Source: Bowdeniella nasicola (lineage in GTDB: Bacteria > Actinomycetota > Actinomycetes > Actinomycetales > Actinomycetaceae). From it: a stretch of DNA of 33,251 nt. The notes under the pieces were generated by a model that saw only the letters and a list, made by a program, of their open reading frames with translations, was not told the DNA's origin and did no database searches. This document shows, one piece after another, positions 32,517 to 33,251 of the stretch. The first letter of the stretch is position 1; the number at the start of each line of letters is the position of its first letter. The DNA lies in assembly GCA_030537895.1 (NCBI GenBank), contig JAUNVA010000021.1:1-33251 (forward strand). Direction: 5' to 3'. The position numbers and the translations under genes were made by a program.

Positions 32517-33251
32517 TCAGCCCCCGAACTCTTCGCCGGCGCGCACCACGGTGGTCGGCTCGAGACGGCCCGTGAGAAGCGCCTCGGCGGGGTCCTCAGC
32601 GTAGTAGACGAAGTCCGCTGGGGCGCCCTCACGCAACCCCGTCCTGGCGGCGCGTTCCGCTGCGTGTCCCGGCCCGGAGGCGAGATAGCGTCGGGCCCGC
32701 CAAGTGGCGAGTTCGAGCGCCGTCAGCGGATCGATGCCCGCCTGCACCCACAACCCGAGCTCATCGGGCAGTGTGCCGTGCTCGAGCGTCCCACCGGCGT
32801 CGGAGCCCGCGAGGATCTGCACACCCGCGCCCACCAGGCGACGGACCAGCTCGAAGCGCCGCTCGTAGAGCCAACGCATCTGTTCGGCATAGGCCGGGAA
32901 CTTCGCCGCACCCGCCTCAGCAAAATCGGCGAAGTTCTCCGACTGGATCAGGGTGGGTGTCACCGGGATGCCCCGCCGGGCGGCCTCTTCGATGTGTTCG
33001 GGGAGCATACCGGAGCCGTGCTCGATGCAGTCGATATCCGCCTCGAGTAGCGGACCAATCGCCTCGGTCGAAAACGTGTGCGCAGTGACGCGCGCACCGT
33101 TCTCGTGTGCCGCGGCGAACGCGTCCTTCACGATCTCCGGTTCGAAGAGGGGGGCGACGACGGCGTCAGCGCCCATCGAACGATCGATCCAGTCCGCCAC
33201 GATCTTGATCCAGCCGTCGCCGCGGCGAGCCTGTCGAGCACACTCCTCGGG
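32517..33251 (-). CDS. Amidohydrolase family protein, C-terminal part (5' end outside window)
   Basis: An amidohydrolase of the imidazolonepropionase/prolidase-like group. The frame is open to the window edge (245 codons including stop), reading WIKIVADWIDRS near the edge, so the true start is outside. The GTG at 33200 is internal. Visible metal-site motifs: ARVTAHTFSTEAI, CIEHGSGM and LAGSDAGGTLEHG with its terminal aspartate, then PLTALELATWRARRYL and GAPADFVYY. The first HxH motif is missing because of the cut. The substrate is unknown; the adjacent cytosine-deaminase-like gene on the other strand suggests a catabolic island, by inference. Confidence 0.85.
   Translation of the reverse strand, partial: PEECARQARRGDGWIKIVADWIDRSMGADAVVAPLFEPEIVKDAFAAAHENGARVTAHTFSTEAIGPLLEADIDCIEHGSGMLPEHIEEAARRGIPVTPTLIQSENFADFAEAGAAKFPAYAEQMRWLYERRFELVRRLVGAGVQILAGSDAGGTLEHGTLPDELGLWVQAGIDPLTALELATWRARRYLASGPGHAAERAARTGLREGAPADFVYYAEDPAEALLTGRLEPTTVVRAGEEFGG

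Overview
The window is a GC-rich actinobacterial chromosome segment. Third codon positions are almost all G or C, GTG starts are frequent, and the DUF2469 and DUF4081-GNAT genes are actinobacterial markers. From about 1 to 26.4 kb the genes keep the order of the Mycobacterium tuberculosis Rv2839c-Rv2909c neighbourhood but packed into one compact run: infB, ylxR, nusA, rimP, (divergent lipoprotein), proS, GNAT, ispG, rip1-type site-2 protease, dxr, DivIVA-domain protein, rlmN, cdsA, frr, pyrH, tsf, rpsB, (divergent M23), xerC-type recombinase, dprA, comM, yraN, DUF2469, rnhB, lepB, rplS, trmD, rimM, khpA, rpsP. An Actinomycetales organism, possibly Actinomycetaceae-like, is my inference; the species cannot be told from the sequence.

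Almost all of these genes lie on the minus strand, so transcription runs from high to low coordinates. The segment makes ribosomal proteins and translation factors (S2, S16, L19, EF-Ts, RRF, IF-2), does RNA modification and processing (TrmD, RlmN, RimM, RimP, NusA, KhpA), contributes to isoprenoid (Dxr, IspG), phospholipid (CdsA) and UMP (PyrH) synthesis, carries out envelope proteolysis and secretion (site-2 protease, LepB), and handles DNA (DprA, ComM, YraN, RNase HII, tyrosine recombinase). Stops and starts of neighbours overlap again and again (GTGA, ATGA or TAATG junctions), so translational coupling is probably common. Two plus-strand genes break the run: a lipoprotein whose stop shares a CTAG with the proS stop, and an M23 peptidase-like protein upstream of rpsB.

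From about 26.6 to 33.25 kb the content is accessory. A GntR (YtrA-type)-ABC ATPase-membrane protein operon has a near-perfect palindromic operator. A CmtR-like Cd/Pb-sensing repressor lies with a cation-efflux protein behind an inverted-repeat operator. A plus-strand M48-like membrane protein has a degenerate zinc motif. A cytosine-deaminase-like amidohydrolase converges on a second amidohydrolase that runs off the window. infB (3' end) and the last amidohydrolase (5' end) are cut by the window edges.

Points most worth a second look: a TrmD methyltransferase fused in frame to a complete GNAT acetyltransferase domain; a probable +1 frameshift in the rpsP tail; a small protein made of four DivIVA-type repeats embedded between dxr and rlmN; a probable M48 pseudoprotease; and two clear operator palindromes. 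I saw no CRISPR array, tRNA, rRNA, insertion sequence or prophage.
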